This document shows, piece by piece, positions 8,473 through 18,059 of a stretch of 64,000 nt of DNA; positions within the stretch are counted from its first letter, which is position 1; each line of letters begins with the position of its first letter. A program made the translations under genes and the position numbers. A model generated the notes under the pieces. It worked only from the letters and a program-made list of their open reading frames with translations, searched no databases and was not told the DNA's origin. This stretch comes from Pseudomonas karstica (lineage in GTDB: Bacteria; Pseudomonadota; Gammaproteobacteria; Pseudomonadales; Pseudomonadaceae): positions 1 through 64,000 of the forward strand of contig NZ_WLYI01000011.1 in NCBI RefSeq assembly GCF_009707515.1. The letters run 5' to 3'.

Positions 8473-8955
8473 ATGAATAAACACGCCGTCCACCAATTGA
8501 TTCTGGAAAAGCTCGCAGTCGACCTCGATATCGCCCAGCGCGCCGCACAAACCGCCTATGAAACCGCGACACACGAAGAAAATATCGCGGAAAACAAATA
8601 CGACACGCTCGGGCTGGAGGCTTCTTATCTGGCGGCCGGGCAGGCCAGGCGCGTCGAGGAAATCAAGCAAGCGCTGATACTCTGCCAGAACATGAACCTG
8701 CGTGCTTACGATGGGCAACGAGGTATTGAGGTAGGCGCACTGCTGGGGCTGGAGGATGAAAACGGTCGCCAGCAATGGCTATTTTTAGCGCCGGATGCCG
8801 CGGGCTTGAAGGTTAATGTAGTTGGCCAGCCGGTGACCGTCATCACCCCACGCTCCCCTTTGGGCAAAAGCCTGCTGGGTAAGCTGGAGGGCGACGAGGT
8901 GGAAATCCTGGTGGCTGGCGCCCGGCAACAGTTTGCGGTTACCGAGGTCAAGTAA
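8473..8955 (+). CDS. GreA/GreB-like transcription factor (Gre C-terminal domain)
   Basis: The 160-residue protein has an N-terminal helical region (about 1-75, rich in Ala, Glu and Gln, with ENIAENKYDTLG near residue 40) that could form a coiled-coil hairpin. The C-terminal FKBP-like fold ends in VITPRSPLGKSLLGKLEGDEV, the Gre/Rnk signature. It is not a standard GreA or GreB: the canonical LGDRSENADY tip, seen in the true GreB at 20616-21089, is replaced. It may bind the RNA polymerase secondary channel. It is convergent with cysB. Role is inferred from fold only. Confidence 0.8.
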   Translation: MNKHAVHQLILEKLAVDLDIAQRAAQTAYETATHEENIAENKYDTLGLEASYLAAGQARRVEEIKQALILCQNMNLRAYDGQRGIEVGALLGLEDENGRQQWLFLAPDAAGLKVNVVGQPVTVITPRSPLGKSLLGKLEGDEVEILVAGARQQFAVTEVK

Positions 8956-8960
8956 GCCGA

Positions 8961-9944
<984 letters not shown>

Positions 9945-10038
9945 TCAAAGCAGATAGACGCCACGGTATCAGCGACGATATATAACTATATTAAAGGTTG
10001 TAGTGATAAATCTAGAACTTTTTATCGAATCCTCACCC

Positions 10039-10539
10039 TCACACGTCCTCATTGCGCCTGCACTGCAACAGCGGCACCAGGTATACCGGTACCAGCGACA
10101 ACTGCAATATTCGTGCAGCGGTTCGCCCCAACGGCGTTGCCGACCCATCGGCCTGGCTGTGACTACCTACGATCAACAAATCCACCGAGAGTTTCTGCGA
10201 CTGCTCGAGAATCACCTTGCACGGATCGCCCTGAATCACTCGCACAGAGCGGATCAGCTTGAGGTCCTGCTCGCCCTCCCCCAACTCCTCGCGAAAACTG
10301 TCCAGCACCCGTTGCTCGATATTGGCCATCACCGTCGTCAGGCCCTGGCTCTGCCACTCACTCAAGGCCTGCTCATCAAGGTAGCTCTGCAGCACCGATT
10401 CGGCGAATAGTCCGATGGGCTCCACCACGTGAATCACATACAACTCGGCATTGAAGGTTCGCGCCAGCGTCAGCGCATGTTGCATCACATAAGGCGCATA
10501 CAGTCCCAGGTCAGTGGCAAATAGCATCGAACGAATCAT
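10039..10539 (-). CDS. Universal stress protein (UspA family)
   Basis: This is a single-domain 166-residue Usp: a beta-strand start MIRSMLFATDLGLYA, a central DLLIVGSHSQ strand, and a GSHSQADGSATPLGRTA segment that approximates the ATP-binding G-2x-G-9x-G(S/T) motif. AGGAGG lies four to five bases before ATG 10539. It follows the 5'-nucleotidase gene on the same strand after 70 bases. Usp proteins affect survival under energy or redox stress; the specific function is not predictable. Confidence 0.85.
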   Translation of the reverse strand: MIRSMLFATDLGLYAPYVMQHALTLARTFNAELYVIHVVEPIGLFAESVLQSYLDEQALSEWQSQGLTTVMANIEQRVLDSFREELGEGEQDLKLIRSVRVIQGDPCKVILEQSQKLSVDLLIVGSHSQADGSATPLGRTAARILQLSLVPVYLVPLLQCRRNEDV

Positions 10540-10609
10540 AGAACCTCCTGGCCTGCCAGGATGGCGGAGATTGATTCAGCTTAGCAGTGCCTTCGAGTGT
10601 GCGATGGAC

Positions 10610-11527
10610 TTAGCTCCCTGCCTGGATTTTAAGCTCGTTGCTGATGCCATGCGGCACATGCCCGGTGGCCACCACCTCCCTGGCTTTCTCGCAATGACCG
10701 GCCTGATCATCGAAAAACACATCCGCGGCAAACGCCTCAAGAAACGCCGATTTTTCCAGGCCACCGAGGAACAGCGACTCGTCCAGTCGAATGTCCCACT
10801 CACGCAATGTACGGATCACCCGTTCGTGAGAAGGCGCCGAACGCGCCGTCACCAATGCCGTACGGATCGGGCAGGCATCGTCGGGAAACTCCCGTTGCAA
10901 CAGGTTAAGCGCCGCCAGGAAACCCTTGAACGGGCCACCACGCAAAGGCTCGCGCGCCGATTCGCGCTCGCTGGCCTGGAAGGCTTCCAGGCCGCCCGAT
11001 TGATAGATTCGCTCTGATTCATCGGAAAACAACACCGCATCACCGTCGAAGGCGATCCGCAATTCTGCACTGGACGCCCGGCGCGCGCCCCCGGACAGAA
11101 TGGTTGCCGCCGCAAACCCGGCATCCAGGGCGCTGCGTACATCTTCGGCGTGGGTCGAGAGAAACAAATGACAGCCAAACGCCGCCAAATAAGGATAAGG
11201 GCTACGCCCACCGACGAACGCGGCACGGGAAATATCCAGGCCATAATGCTGGATCGAATTGAATACCCGCAGCCCGGTATCGGCGCTGTTGCGTGACACC
11301 AGCACCACCTCGACCCGGGCCCGGCCCAGGCTGGCGTTAAGACTCAAGAGTTTCTTGACCAGCGGGAAGGCATCACCCGGTTCGAGGGTTTCCTCCTCAT
11401 GGTCAATCTGATATTTGCGGTACGCCTCGACACCTTGCGCCAGGTAGACCTTGTGGCTTTCACTCAGGTCAAACAGCGCCCGCGAAGAGATCGCCAGCAC
11501 CAGTTTGTCGCCCATCCCTTTAGCCAT
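10610..11527 (-). CDS. 5'-nucleotidase (cytosolic NT5-I-like family)
   Basis: The 305-residue protein matches the bacterial relatives of cytosolic 5'-nucleotidase I: the start DKLVLAISSRALFDLSESH, the segment VEVVLVSRNSADTGLRVFNSI, and IAFDGDAVLFSDESERI with its acidic cluster. It would dephosphorylate nucleoside 5'-monophosphates in the cytoplasm. The start at 11527 is 15 bases after the stop of the ketopantoate-reductase-like gene, so the two form an operon. It is longer than a typical HAD phosphatase domain and has no signal peptide. Confidence 0.85.
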   Translation of the reverse strand: MAKGMGDKLVLAISSRALFDLSESHKVYLAQGVEAYRKYQIDHEEETLEPGDAFPLVKKLLSLNASLGRARVEVVLVSRNSADTGLRVFNSIQHYGLDISRAAFVGGRSPYPYLAAFGCHLFLSTHAEDVRSALDAGFAAATILSGGARRASSAELRIAFDGDAVLFSDESERIYQSGGLEAFQASERESAREPLRGGPFKGFLAALNLLQREFPDDACPIRTALVTARSAPSHERVIRTLREWDIRLDESLFLGGLEKSAFLEAFAADVFFDDQAGHCEKAREVVATGHVPHGISNELKIQAGS

Positions 11528-11542
11528 GCTTTTTCCCCCGGC

Positions 11543-12499
11543 TCAAGCGTTGCGTCGATCGATAAAACTCAAGGCCTGGTAGAGCGCCTGCATCCGCGGC
11601 AACTCACAACCCGCGGCCTTGGCGGCGGCCAATGGCCGGGCGTAGATAGCCGCCAGCTCCAGCGGGCGTTTGTGTAGATGATCGTGGTACATGCTTGGCC
11701 AATAGTCGGTCAGGCTTTCAGTCATGGTAAACATCTGCTCGGCATAACTCTCGGCGATTTCATGGCCGCACGCCTGGGCACCCAGCACTACTTCGGCCAT
11801 CAACGCCTGAATCAGCTCGCGGCTTGACTCATCGGCCATCAATGCCGTGGTCCCGGCGCCCAGCAACACAGAAAGACCGTTATACGGCACATTCCACACC
11901 AGTTTATGCCAGCGGGCCTGATGCAGGTTGGCCATGGCCTGGGAGTCGATACCCGCCTGGCGAAACAAGGCGGCGCCCTCTTCGACAATCCCTTGCCGCC
12001 TGAGGTCATCGTTGATGGCACTACCACTGTGATAGCCGAGGTTGATCCGCCCCAGCGCCTGATGCTCGACCACCCCGGGAGCCGAACGATGGACGCAGAT
12101 ATAACAAAGGCCACCGAGCAAATGCAGCGAGCCCGGCAGGTGCTCACGCAAGCTGTCTTCGACGTCCAGGCCATTTTGCAGCACCACTACCTTGGCATCC
12201 GGGGCTGCTACCTGGGCAATGATGGGCGCCAACTCAAGGTTGCCGGTGGTTTTCGTCCCGACCAGCAGCCAATCACAAGGCGGCATGTCCGATGCCCGGG
12301 CATAGGCCTGGACCGGGTGCAGGCTCAACGCGCCATGGACCACGCTGTTGAGGTGCAGGCCACGGTCATTCACCGCCGCGTATTCGCTGCGCAATAAAAA
12401 ATGCACATCAAACCCGGCCCGCGCCAGCATCAACCCGTAAAAGCCACCGATGGCGCCGGTGCCGATAATACCGATCCGTGGCGGGGTTGCTTGCGTCAT
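11543..12499 (-). CDS. Ketopantoate reductase-like protein (2-dehydropantoate 2-reductase family)
   Basis: The 318-residue oxidoreductase has a Rossmann start IGIIGTGAIGGFYGLMLARAG and the conserved catalytic lysine segment RWHKLVWNVPYNGLSVLLGAGT. A C-terminal helical domain follows. GGAGGA lies six bases before ATG 12499. The family reduces ketopantoate to pantoate with NADPH for coenzyme A synthesis, but Pseudomonas genomes carry several paralogues. Pairing with a 5'-nucleotidase rather than panB/panC suggests it may not be the main PanE. Specific substrate is inference. Confidence 0.8.
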   Translation of the reverse strand: MTQATPPRIGIIGTGAIGGFYGLMLARAGFDVHFLLRSEYAAVNDRGLHLNSVVHGALSLHPVQAYARASDMPPCDWLLVGTKTTGNLELAPIIAQVAAPDAKVVVLQNGLDVEDSLREHLPGSLHLLGGLCYICVHRSAPGVVEHQALGRINLGYHSGSAINDDLRRQGIVEEGAALFRQAGIDSQAMANLHQARWHKLVWNVPYNGLSVLLGAGTTALMADESSRELIQALMAEVVLGAQACGHEIAESYAEQMFTMTESLTDYWPSMYHDHLHKRPLELAAIYARPLAAAKAAGCELPRMQALYQALSFIDRRNA

Positions 12500-12958
12500 G
12501 GTAAATCCTCCGGGTGTGCGGGTGAGCGCCTGGTTAACGGCTTCGGCAAGATCACAGGCTATACAGGCGCACCTGCAACTGCCCGTGGAATTGACCCTCG
12601 CACATCACAAACAACCCAGGCAAATGAAAAATCCCGTTGCGCTCGACCGCACCGCCATTGTGGGCGGCGACGCATGCAATTACCCACGCGCCTGAAACCA
12701 GGCCACGGCCATCGGGATGCATACCCCTCACTCGGCGCTGGCGCTGGCTATCCAGGCTATTTGCCCCGTGGTGCTGCAACGCCCAGGTCGCCTTAGTTGG
12801 CCTTTGTGCAGCCAACGCTGGATTAAAGCGGCCTCTGCCCATTGTCGAGCAGGCTTGTTACGCGCTAAGGTTCCTCCCCCCTTGCACTTAAATCATGCTG
12901 TGCTCCGCCGCACGGGGATCGCTGGCGGCCGGCACCCGTGACCCTGACGAGTAACACG
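12500..12958. other. 459-base intergenic region before DAHP synthase
   Basis: Short open frames occur on both strands but none has a good ribosome site and a recognisable product. The region should hold the promoters for the divergent ketopantoate-reductase-like gene and DAHP synthase. I see no leader peptide rich in Phe, Tyr or Trp of the kind used for attenuation of aromatic genes. Confidence 0.4.
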
Positions 12959-14035
12959 ATGGCTGATTTACCGATCAATGACCTAAACGTCGAATCCAAC
13001 GAGACCCTGATCACACCCGATCAGCTCAAGCGCGAAATCCCTTTGAGCGACGCTGCCTTGCAGACCGTCACCAAGGGCCGCGAAGTCATTCGTAACATTC
13101 TCGACGGCACCGACCACCGCCTGTTCGTGGTCATCGGGCCCTGCTCTATCCACGACCTCAAGGCTGCCCACGAGTACGCCGAGCGCCTCAAGGTACTGGC
13201 TGCCGAGGTATCCGACACCTTGTACCTGGTGATGCGTGTCTATTTCGAGAAGCCGCGTACCACTGTTGGCTGGAAAGGCTTGATCAACGATCCGTACCTG
13301 GACGACTCGTTCAAGATCCAGGACGGCCTGCACATCGGTCGCCAGTTACTGCTGGACCTGGCGGAAATGGGCTTGCCGACGGCAACCGAAGCCCTGGACC
13401 CGATTTCCCCGCAATACCTGCAAGACCTGATCAGTTGGTCGGCCATCGGTGCGCGCACCACCGAATCCCAGACCCACCGGGAAATGGCTTCCGGCCTGTC
13501 CTCGGCCGTGGGCTTCAAGAATGGCACCGATGGCGGCCTGACCGTGGCGATCAACGCCTTGCAGTCGGTCTCCAGCCCTCACCGTTTCCTGGGGATCAAC
13601 CAGGAAGGCGGCGTGTCCATCGTGACCACCAAGGGCAACGCCTACGGCCACGTAGTGCTGCGCGGCGGTAACGGCAAGCCCAACTATGATTCGGTCAGCG
13701 TGGCCCTGTGCGAACAGGCGCTCACCAAGGCGAAGATCAAGCCCAATATCATGGTCGATTGCAGCCACGCCAACTCCAACAAGGACCCGGCCCTGCAACC
13801 ACTGGTGATGGAGAACGTCGCCAACCAGATCCTCGAAGGCAACCAGTCGATCATCGGGCTGATGGTCGAAAGCCACCTGAACTGGGGTTGCCAGTCGATT
13901 CCCAAGGATTTGGCCGACCTGCAATACGGCGTGTCGATCACCGATGCCTGCATCGACTGGTCCGCCACCGAAACCACCTTGCGCAGCATGCACACCAAGC
14001 TCAAGGACGTACTGCCCAAGCGCTCGCGGGGCTGA
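12959..14035 (+). CDS. 3-deoxy-7-phosphoheptulonate (DAHP) synthase, class I
   Basis: The 358-residue enzyme condenses phosphoenolpyruvate and erythrose 4-phosphate, the first step of the shikimate pathway. Motifs of the AroFGH family are all present: VIGPCSIHD, RVYFEKPRTTVGWKGLINDP, LPTATEALDP, GARTTESQTHREMASGLSSA, GFKNGTDG, and VDCSHANS near the C-terminus. ATG 12959 gives the family start MADLPINDLN; a GTG 21 bases earlier is in frame but unneeded. It stands alone between divergent and convergent neighbours and ends in a long hairpin. Which aromatic amino acid inhibits it cannot be told. Confidence 0.95.
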   Translation: MADLPINDLNVESNETLITPDQLKREIPLSDAALQTVTKGREVIRNILDGTDHRLFVVIGPCSIHDLKAAHEYAERLKVLAAEVSDTLYLVMRVYFEKPRTTVGWKGLINDPYLDDSFKIQDGLHIGRQLLLDLAEMGLPTATEALDPISPQYLQDLISWSAIGARTTESQTHREMASGLSSAVGFKNGTDGGLTVAINALQSVSSPHRFLGINQEGGVSIVTTKGNAYGHVVLRGGNGKPNYDSVSVALCEQALTKAKIKPNIMVDCSHANSNKDPALQPLVMENVANQILEGNQSIIGLMVESHLNWGCQSIPKDLADLQYGVSITDACIDWSATETTLRSMHTKLKDVLPKRSRG

Positions 14036-14043
14036 TAAAGACT

Positions 14044-14090
14044 GCGAACACAAGAACGCCGGGCTTTTAGCCCGGCGTTCTTGTGTTCGC
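14044..14090. terminator. 21-bp perfect hairpin between DAHP synthase and the GNAT gene
   Basis: GCGAACACAAGAACGCCGGG at 14044 and onward pairs exactly with its complement ending at 14090, around a loop of TTTTA. It starts nine bases after the DAHP synthase stop and lies 17 bases before the convergent acetyltransferase stop. There is no long U-run outside the stem, but the stem is strong enough to act as a bidirectional terminator or RNase barrier. Confidence 0.75.
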
Positions 14091-14107
14091 AACTGCCCTA
14101 TTGTGGC

Positions 14108-14389
14108 TCAGAGCTTCGCTGCATGACGCTGATGGCGCTCCATGTAGCGTTCCACATAGGAGCAGGACGGGATCACCGTGTAACCATGATCTTCGGCATA
14201 TTTCAGTGCTTCCTCGGTGAGTGCCGCAGCGATACCGCGGCCCCGCAACGCGTTGGGCACAAATGTCCGATAGATATCCAGGGTCTGTTTCCCAAGGTCC
14301 ATATAGGTCAGGTAGGCACGATGACCGTCCACATTGGTCTCGAACTGATGACCACTCTGGTCATGGTGGATGGACAACGCCTCGCTCAT
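14108..14389 (-). CDS. GNAT-like N-acetyltransferase, YjdJ type
   Basis: This is a small 93-residue acetyltransferase domain. It contains the acetyl-CoA binding segment VPNALRGRGIAAALTEEALKYAEDHGYTVIPSCSYV, including the R/Q-x-x-G-x-G/A loop, and matches the short GNAT subfamily found alone (YjdJ, Acetyltransf_CG). ATG 14389 has GAGGAG five bases upstream. The C-terminal segment VERYMERHQRHA is characteristic. The acyl acceptor is unknown. Confidence 0.85.
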   Translation of the reverse strand: MSEALSIHHDQSGHQFETNVDGHRAYLTYMDLGKQTLDIYRTFVPNALRGRGIAAALTEEALKYAEDHGYTVIPSCSYVERYMERHQRHAAKL

Positions 14390-15016
14390 CACTACTCCTC
14401 GCGGGTCTTGGTTTATGACCCCTACCTTACCGATGTTTTTCCGGCGAAGGAACATCTACGCCACCCCGTGCCGGTTACGACAACGAGAAAAGCCGCCAGT
14501 GTCCTGCACTAGCGCACACAACCAGCCTGCAGGAATAGTAGGCGCCAATCGCGAAATTGCTCAAGGCCCGCCCCTCATCCATTGCCGCTGGCAGGCATAG
14601 AAAGGGCCAATCGAAAATGCCTGGGGTCGATGGCCTGAACATTGCCGGCAGTTGAAGCTTGAGACGAACATTCACTGTTTAAGTCACCTCAACATGCACA
14701 AAAGATACCGATTGACGAAAAGACAATCTGAACAAAAGTGTCAATACCGATATATAAATTGGCGTGTGCTTACAAGGCTTAACACCTGCTGGCTGGCCCT
14801 TGCAGGCGGGATCGGATTTTCGGCAGAGTGCAAAAAACTGGATATTTTTTATACAAACTCTCAAAAGATTAGCCAAAATAGAATCGGCGCAATAATTTTT
14901 TTTGCTTCTTGCGCTACGTCCGTTTACTTACTACAAGTAATGGGTAGTATGTACGCCGTCTATTAGCTCACTCTGAGCAAGTAGCCATTAATAGAAAGTC
15001 CTTGAAGGGGAACACG
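14390..15016. other. AT-rich intergenic region upstream of oprI
   Basis: About 630 bases without a supported gene. The half from 14690 to 15000 is markedly AT-rich compared with the rest of the window and has A/T tracts such as AATAATTTTTTTT near 14890. A possible promoter is TTTACT at about 14930 with TAGTAT 16 bases on, leaving a leader of about 65 bases to the oprI start. An open frame at 14652-14966 has no ribosome site and no recognisable motif. The AT-rich block may be an upstream activating or nucleoid-protein binding segment that supports very strong oprI expression. Confidence 0.4.
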
Positions 15017-15268
15017 ATGAACAACGTTCTGAAATTCTCTGCTCTGGCCTTGGCCGCAGTTCTGGCTACCGGTTGCAGCAGCGTCTCCAAAGAAACCGAA
15101 GCCCGCCTGACTGCAACTGAAGACGCAGCAGCTCGCTCCCAGGCTCGTGCAGACGAAGCCTACCGTAAAGCTGATGAAGCTCTGGCTGCTGCTCAAAAAG
15201 CACAACAGACTGCTGACGAAGCTAACGAGCGCGCTCTGCGCATGCTTGAAAAAGCAAGCCGCAAGTAA
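15017..15268 (+). CDS. oprI: Major outer membrane lipoprotein OprI (Lpp-like)
   Basis: The precursor is 83 residues. The signal peptide ends in the lipobox LATGC, so lipid is added to Cys20, leaving a mature peptide of about 64 residues. The rest is an alanine-rich trimeric coiled coil ([20 protein letters not shown]) ending in RKASRK-like basic residues; the terminal lysine is the site that joins peptidoglycan in Lpp-type proteins. AAGGGGA precedes ATG 15017. A compact strong terminator follows, as expected for one of the most abundant transcripts. An L,D-transpeptidase gene that could perform or balance such crosslinks is the next gene, on the opposite strand. Confidence 0.96.
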   Translation: MNNVLKFSALALAAVLATGCSSVSKETEARLTATEDAAARSQARADEAYRKADEALAAAQKAQQTADEANERALRMLEKASRK

Positions 15269-15289
15269 TAATCCTCCGGGGTTATTATC

Positions 15290-15319
15290 AAGCCGATCCA
15301 TTTTTGGATCGGCTTTTTT
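15290..15319 (+). terminator. Intrinsic terminator of oprI
   Basis: AAGCCGATCCA pairs with TGGATCGGCTT around TTTT, followed by a T-run. It sits 22 bases after the oprI stop. A second weaker hairpin (AATAA...TTATT) lies between the stop and this one. Confidence 0.92.
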
Positions 15320-15372
15320 ATTGCCCGAATTTCGCGCCGCCCCGCCTTCCCTTGCAGAAGCGAGGCGAATAC

Positions 15373-16335
15373 CTACATATCGACCGGCGCGCTGGACACC
15401 ATCGGAGCCTGGCCTGGCACTGCGATCTGCGTGGGCAAGCCATCTTCAGCGGCGACAACATCGCGCACCTCGTCCCAATTGACCCGCAGGTTATTGGCCA
15501 GGTCCTCATTCTTGAGCAGGGCGTTGATCACCGCCGTGTGCTTGTCCACTACGGACGGAGTGCCATCATCGTTTAGTGGCGTATGAGCTTCCAGGTAAAC
15601 CTTGCCACCACTCATGCCAAACTTGTAGGCCTCGCTGATGATCCGCACGGAAGTGCCCACCGGCACCATGCCGGCCATTTCCAGCACGTTGTTGTTGAAC
15701 ATGCGAAAGCAACCGTGGCTGGTGCGGGTACCAATGCCGAACTTCGCGTTGGAGCCGTGGATCAGGTAGCCCGGCGTGCCCAGGGTGAACTTGAACGGCC
15801 CCAGGGGATTGTCCGGGCCTGCTGGCACCACATTGGGCAACGGGTCACCATTGGCGGCGTGCTCGGCCTTGATCGACGCTGGAGGTGTCCAGGTCGGGTT
15901 AGGAGTCTTGGCAATAATGCTGGTGTGAGCAATCGGAGACCCCCAGCCTTCACGGCCGATCCCCAGCGGGAAGGTATAAACGACGTTCTGGCCCTTGGGG
16001 TAGTAATACAGCCGATACTCCGCCAGGTTGATCACGATACCTTCCCGGGGACCCGGCGGCAGGATGAAGCGCGTCGGCAGCACAATCTCGGCACCCGCCC
16101 CCGGCAACCAGGCATCAATGCCCGGGTTGGCCGCAACCATTTCCGAATAACCCAGGTCGTAGGTGGTGCCCAGGTCGGCAAAGGTATCTTCGTATTTGGC
16201 CTTGATCACCTGGACCTGGCCGACAATGTCTTCACCCGGCGGCGGCAGAGGCAACTGCAAGGCAGCGGCAGGGCCCGCGGCACAAAGCGCAGCGAGAGAC
16301 AGGCAGCAGGTGACAGCGGAAAGGCGAGACAACAT
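15373..16335 (-). CDS. L,D-transpeptidase with LysM-like domain (YkuD family)
   Basis: The 320-residue protein has a signal peptide (MLSRLSAVTCCLSLAALCAAGPAAA). A LysM-like segment (VIKAKYEDTFADLGTTYDLGYSEMVAANPGIDAWLPGAGAEIVLPTRF, about residues 40-90) follows, then a YkuD catalytic domain. The active site is HGSNAKFGIGTRTSHGCFRM, where the Cys attacks meso-diaminopimelate in the peptide stem. It either forms 3-3 peptidoglycan links or attaches the neighbouring lipoprotein OprI to the wall, a pairing known for the LdtD/ErfK class and Lpp. ATG 16335 starts the signal peptide. It is convergent with oprI. Confidence 0.92.
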   Translation of the reverse strand: MLSRLSAVTCCLSLAALCAAGPAAALQLPLPPPGEDIVGQVQVIKAKYEDTFADLGTTYDLGYSEMVAANPGIDAWLPGAGAEIVLPTRFILPPGPREGIVINLAEYRLYYYPKGQNVVYTFPLGIGREGWGSPIAHTSIIAKTPNPTWTPPASIKAEHAANGDPLPNVVPAGPDNPLGPFKFTLGTPGYLIHGSNAKFGIGTRTSHGCFRMFNNNVLEMAGMVPVGTSVRIISEAYKFGMSGGKVYLEAHTPLNDDGTPSVVDKHTAVINALLKNEDLANNLRVNWDEVRDVVAAEDGLPTQIAVPGQAPMVSSAPVDM

Positions 16336-16407
16336 CCGGGAATACCTTCGCAGATCGACGGGTAGTAGAACTTGATTGTACACGGGAGCCCGGCGGGGCA
16401 CCCACAT

Positions 16408-16701
16408 TCAAAGCTCGAAGCGCAACTCCGGCCAGATGGGCGGGGTACCGCGCTTCTGGGATTCGAGAATGGCCCGGCACAGCGGGCACAAACGCTGATC
16501 GTGAAAGAGCGAGCGATCCACCGATGACCAGCGCGGCTGGGCAGGCAATAACGTGCCGCAGAGCGTGCGGTCGATTGAGCCGCCCAACTCCAGTTGACGC
16601 GTTACCAGATGCACCCGGACTTCCTGGCAGGCGAACAGATCCAGCTGTTCGTCAGGCTCGATCAGTTGATAGGCAAACAAGGACCAGGCAGGGCGCGACA
16701 T
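16408..16701 (-). CDS. Conserved hypothetical protein with a CPLC motif
   Basis: The 97-residue protein has four cysteines: one in LFACQEV, one in RTLCGTL and a CPLC pair near the C-terminus (HDQRLCPLCRAILES). The spacing suggests a small metal-binding domain. GGAG lies six bases before ATG 16701. The gene sits between the L,D-transpeptidase and tesA on the same strand and is probably co-transcribed with one of them. I know of similar uncharacterised proteins at this position in other Pseudomonas, but no function. Confidence 0.7.
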   Translation of the reverse strand: MSRPAWSLFAYQLIEPDEQLDLFACQEVRVHLVTRQLELGGSIDRTLCGTLLPAQPRWSSVDRSLFHDQRLCPLCRAILESQKRGTPPIWPELRFEL

Positions 16702-16759
16702 CGAGGGCTCCAAATCGGGGGGGCGCCACCTTAGCCGAAAGACCGCGGCTAGAAAAGCG

Positions 16760-17365
16760 TCATAGCAGCGGTTTTAGCGCCGGCCAGACATTTTCCAGCA
16801 ACTTGCCCTGGGCTCCGACCGCCGGATGCAATTGATCGGCCTGCATCAGCTCTGGATTCCCCCCCACGCCCTCAAGGAAAAACGGCACCAACGGCACCTC
16901 CTTCTCCTTGGCCAGCGTGCCATATACCTCGGCAAATGCCTTGGTGTAGCGCGGGCCGTAATTGGGCGGCAACTGCATGCCCAACAGCAGTACCTTGGCA
17001 CCGCCAGCCTTGGACTGGTCAATCATCGACGCAAGATTTTGTTTCAATTGAGCGGGAGGCTGCCCGCGCAATCCGTCATTGCCTCCCAGCTCAAGAATCA
17101 CCAGGTCCGGCTTATGCTCTGCAAGCGCCGCCGGTAGCCGCGCCAGGCCTCCGGCACTGGTATCACCGCTGATAGATGCATTGACCACTTTATCGTCGAA
17201 ACCTTCGCTCTTGAGCCGCTGCTCCAGCAACGCGACCCACCCTTTGCGGGTATCCAGGCCGAAACCGGCACTGATACTATCGCCAACGATCAGGACTGTA
17301 CCCGCCGCTGCGTTCTGGGCCATGCACATCAAGGCCAGGCCAGCACTCAAAAACCACATTCGCAT
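16760..17365 (-). CDS. tesA: TesA, periplasmic acyl-CoA thioesterase I / lysophospholipase / arylesterase
   Basis: The precursor is 201 residues with a signal peptide ending near QNAAA. It is an SGNH hydrolase: block [12 protein letters not shown] (nucleophile Ser), block II around [12 protein letters not shown], block [14 protein letters not shown], and block V DQLHP with the catalytic Asp and His. It hydrolyses acyl thioesters and esters in the periplasm. ATG 17365 has GGAG six bases upstream. The gene is divergent from the ABC ATPase gene, with only ten bases between the two start codons, an arrangement like tesA-ybbA of enterics. Confidence 0.95.
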   Translation of the reverse strand: MRMWFLSAGLALMCMAQNAAAGTVLIVGDSISAGFGLDTRKGWVALLEQRLKSEGFDDKVVNASISGDTSAGGLARLPAALAEHKPDLVILELGGNDGLRGQPPAQLKQNLASMIDQSKAGGAKVLLLGMQLPPNYGPRYTKAFAEVYGTLAKEKEVPLVPFFLEGVGGNPELMQADQLHPAVGAQGKLLENVWPALKPLL

Positions 17366-17375
17366 CGGATTCTCC

Positions 17376-18059
17376 ATGGGCGCACGTATTCTCACCGCGC
17401 GAAACCTTAGCAAAGTGGTTCCCAGCGCGGAAGGTGAACTGACCATCCTGCACCAACTGAGCCTGGAACTGAACAAGGGCGATAGCCTGGCTATCGTCGG
17501 CAGCTCCGGTTCCGGCAAATCCACCCTCCTGGGCCTGCTGGCCGGCCTCGACCTTCCCAGCAGCGGCGAAGTCACCCTCGCCGGGCAATCCCTCGGCACC
17601 CTGGACGAAGACCAGCGCGCGCGCATCCGCGCCGAACACGTCGGTTTCGTGTTCCAGTCCTTCCAGTTACTGGACAGCCTCAATGCCCTGGAAAACGTCA
17701 TGCTGCCTCTGGAACTGGACGGCCGCAAGGACGCCCGGGAACGTGCCAGGCACCTGCTGGAGCGCGTCGGCCTTGGCCAGCGCCTGACCCACTCGCCACG
17801 CCAACTCTCCGGCGGCGAGCAACAGCGAGTGGCGATTGCCCGGGCCTTTGCCGCCGAACCCGATGTGCTGTTTGCCGATGAACCCACTGGCAACCTCGAC
17901 AGCCATACCGGCGAGCGCATCAGCGACCTGCTGTTCGAACTCAACCAGGAAAACGGCACGACCCTGGTACTGGTGACCCACGACGAGCGCCTGGCCCACC
18001 GTTGCCGACGCCTGATCCGTCTTGAAGCCGGCCTGATGGTCGCCCCCCTGGAGCCTTGA
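17376..18059 (+). CDS. ABC transporter ATP-binding protein (YbbA/LolD type)
   Basis: This is a 227-residue ATPase of the MacB/LolD family: Walker [11 protein letters not shown]-loop VFQSFQLL, signature [14 protein letters not shown], Walker [14 protein letters not shown] and H-loop LVTHD. It partners the large FtsX-like permease encoded directly downstream, and the stop and start codons overlap by one base (TGATG). In enterics the homologous YbbA-YbbP pair adjoins tesA. A role in envelope lipid or thioester handling is plausible but unproven. ATG 17376 leaves no room for a promoter before tesA. Confidence 0.93.
   Translation: MGARILTARNLSKVVPSAEGELTILHQLSLELNKGDSLAIVGSSGSGKSTLLGLLAGLDLPSSGEVTLAGQSLGTLDEDQRARIRAEHVGFVFQSFQLLDSLNALENVMLPLELDGRKDARERARHLLERVGLGQRLTHSPRQLSGGEQQRVAIARAFAAEPDVLFADEPTGNLDSHTGERISDLLFELNQENGTTLVLVTHDERLAHRCRRLIRLEAGLMVAPLEP

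Noticed and set aside
12552..12842. Minus-strand frame of 96 codons before DAHP synthase
   Set aside because: Arg/Gly-rich composition and no supporting motif; other frames overlap the same stretch, so it is most likely chance.
14652..14966. 104-codon frame on the plus strand upstream of oprI
   Set aside because: The DNA is AT-rich and there is no ribosome site or recognisable motif; it is probably non-coding.
16760..17959. Extended 399-codon frame at tesA
   Set aside because: The upstream part is antisense to the ABC ATPase; the true tesA start is ATG 17365 with its ribosome site and signal peptide.
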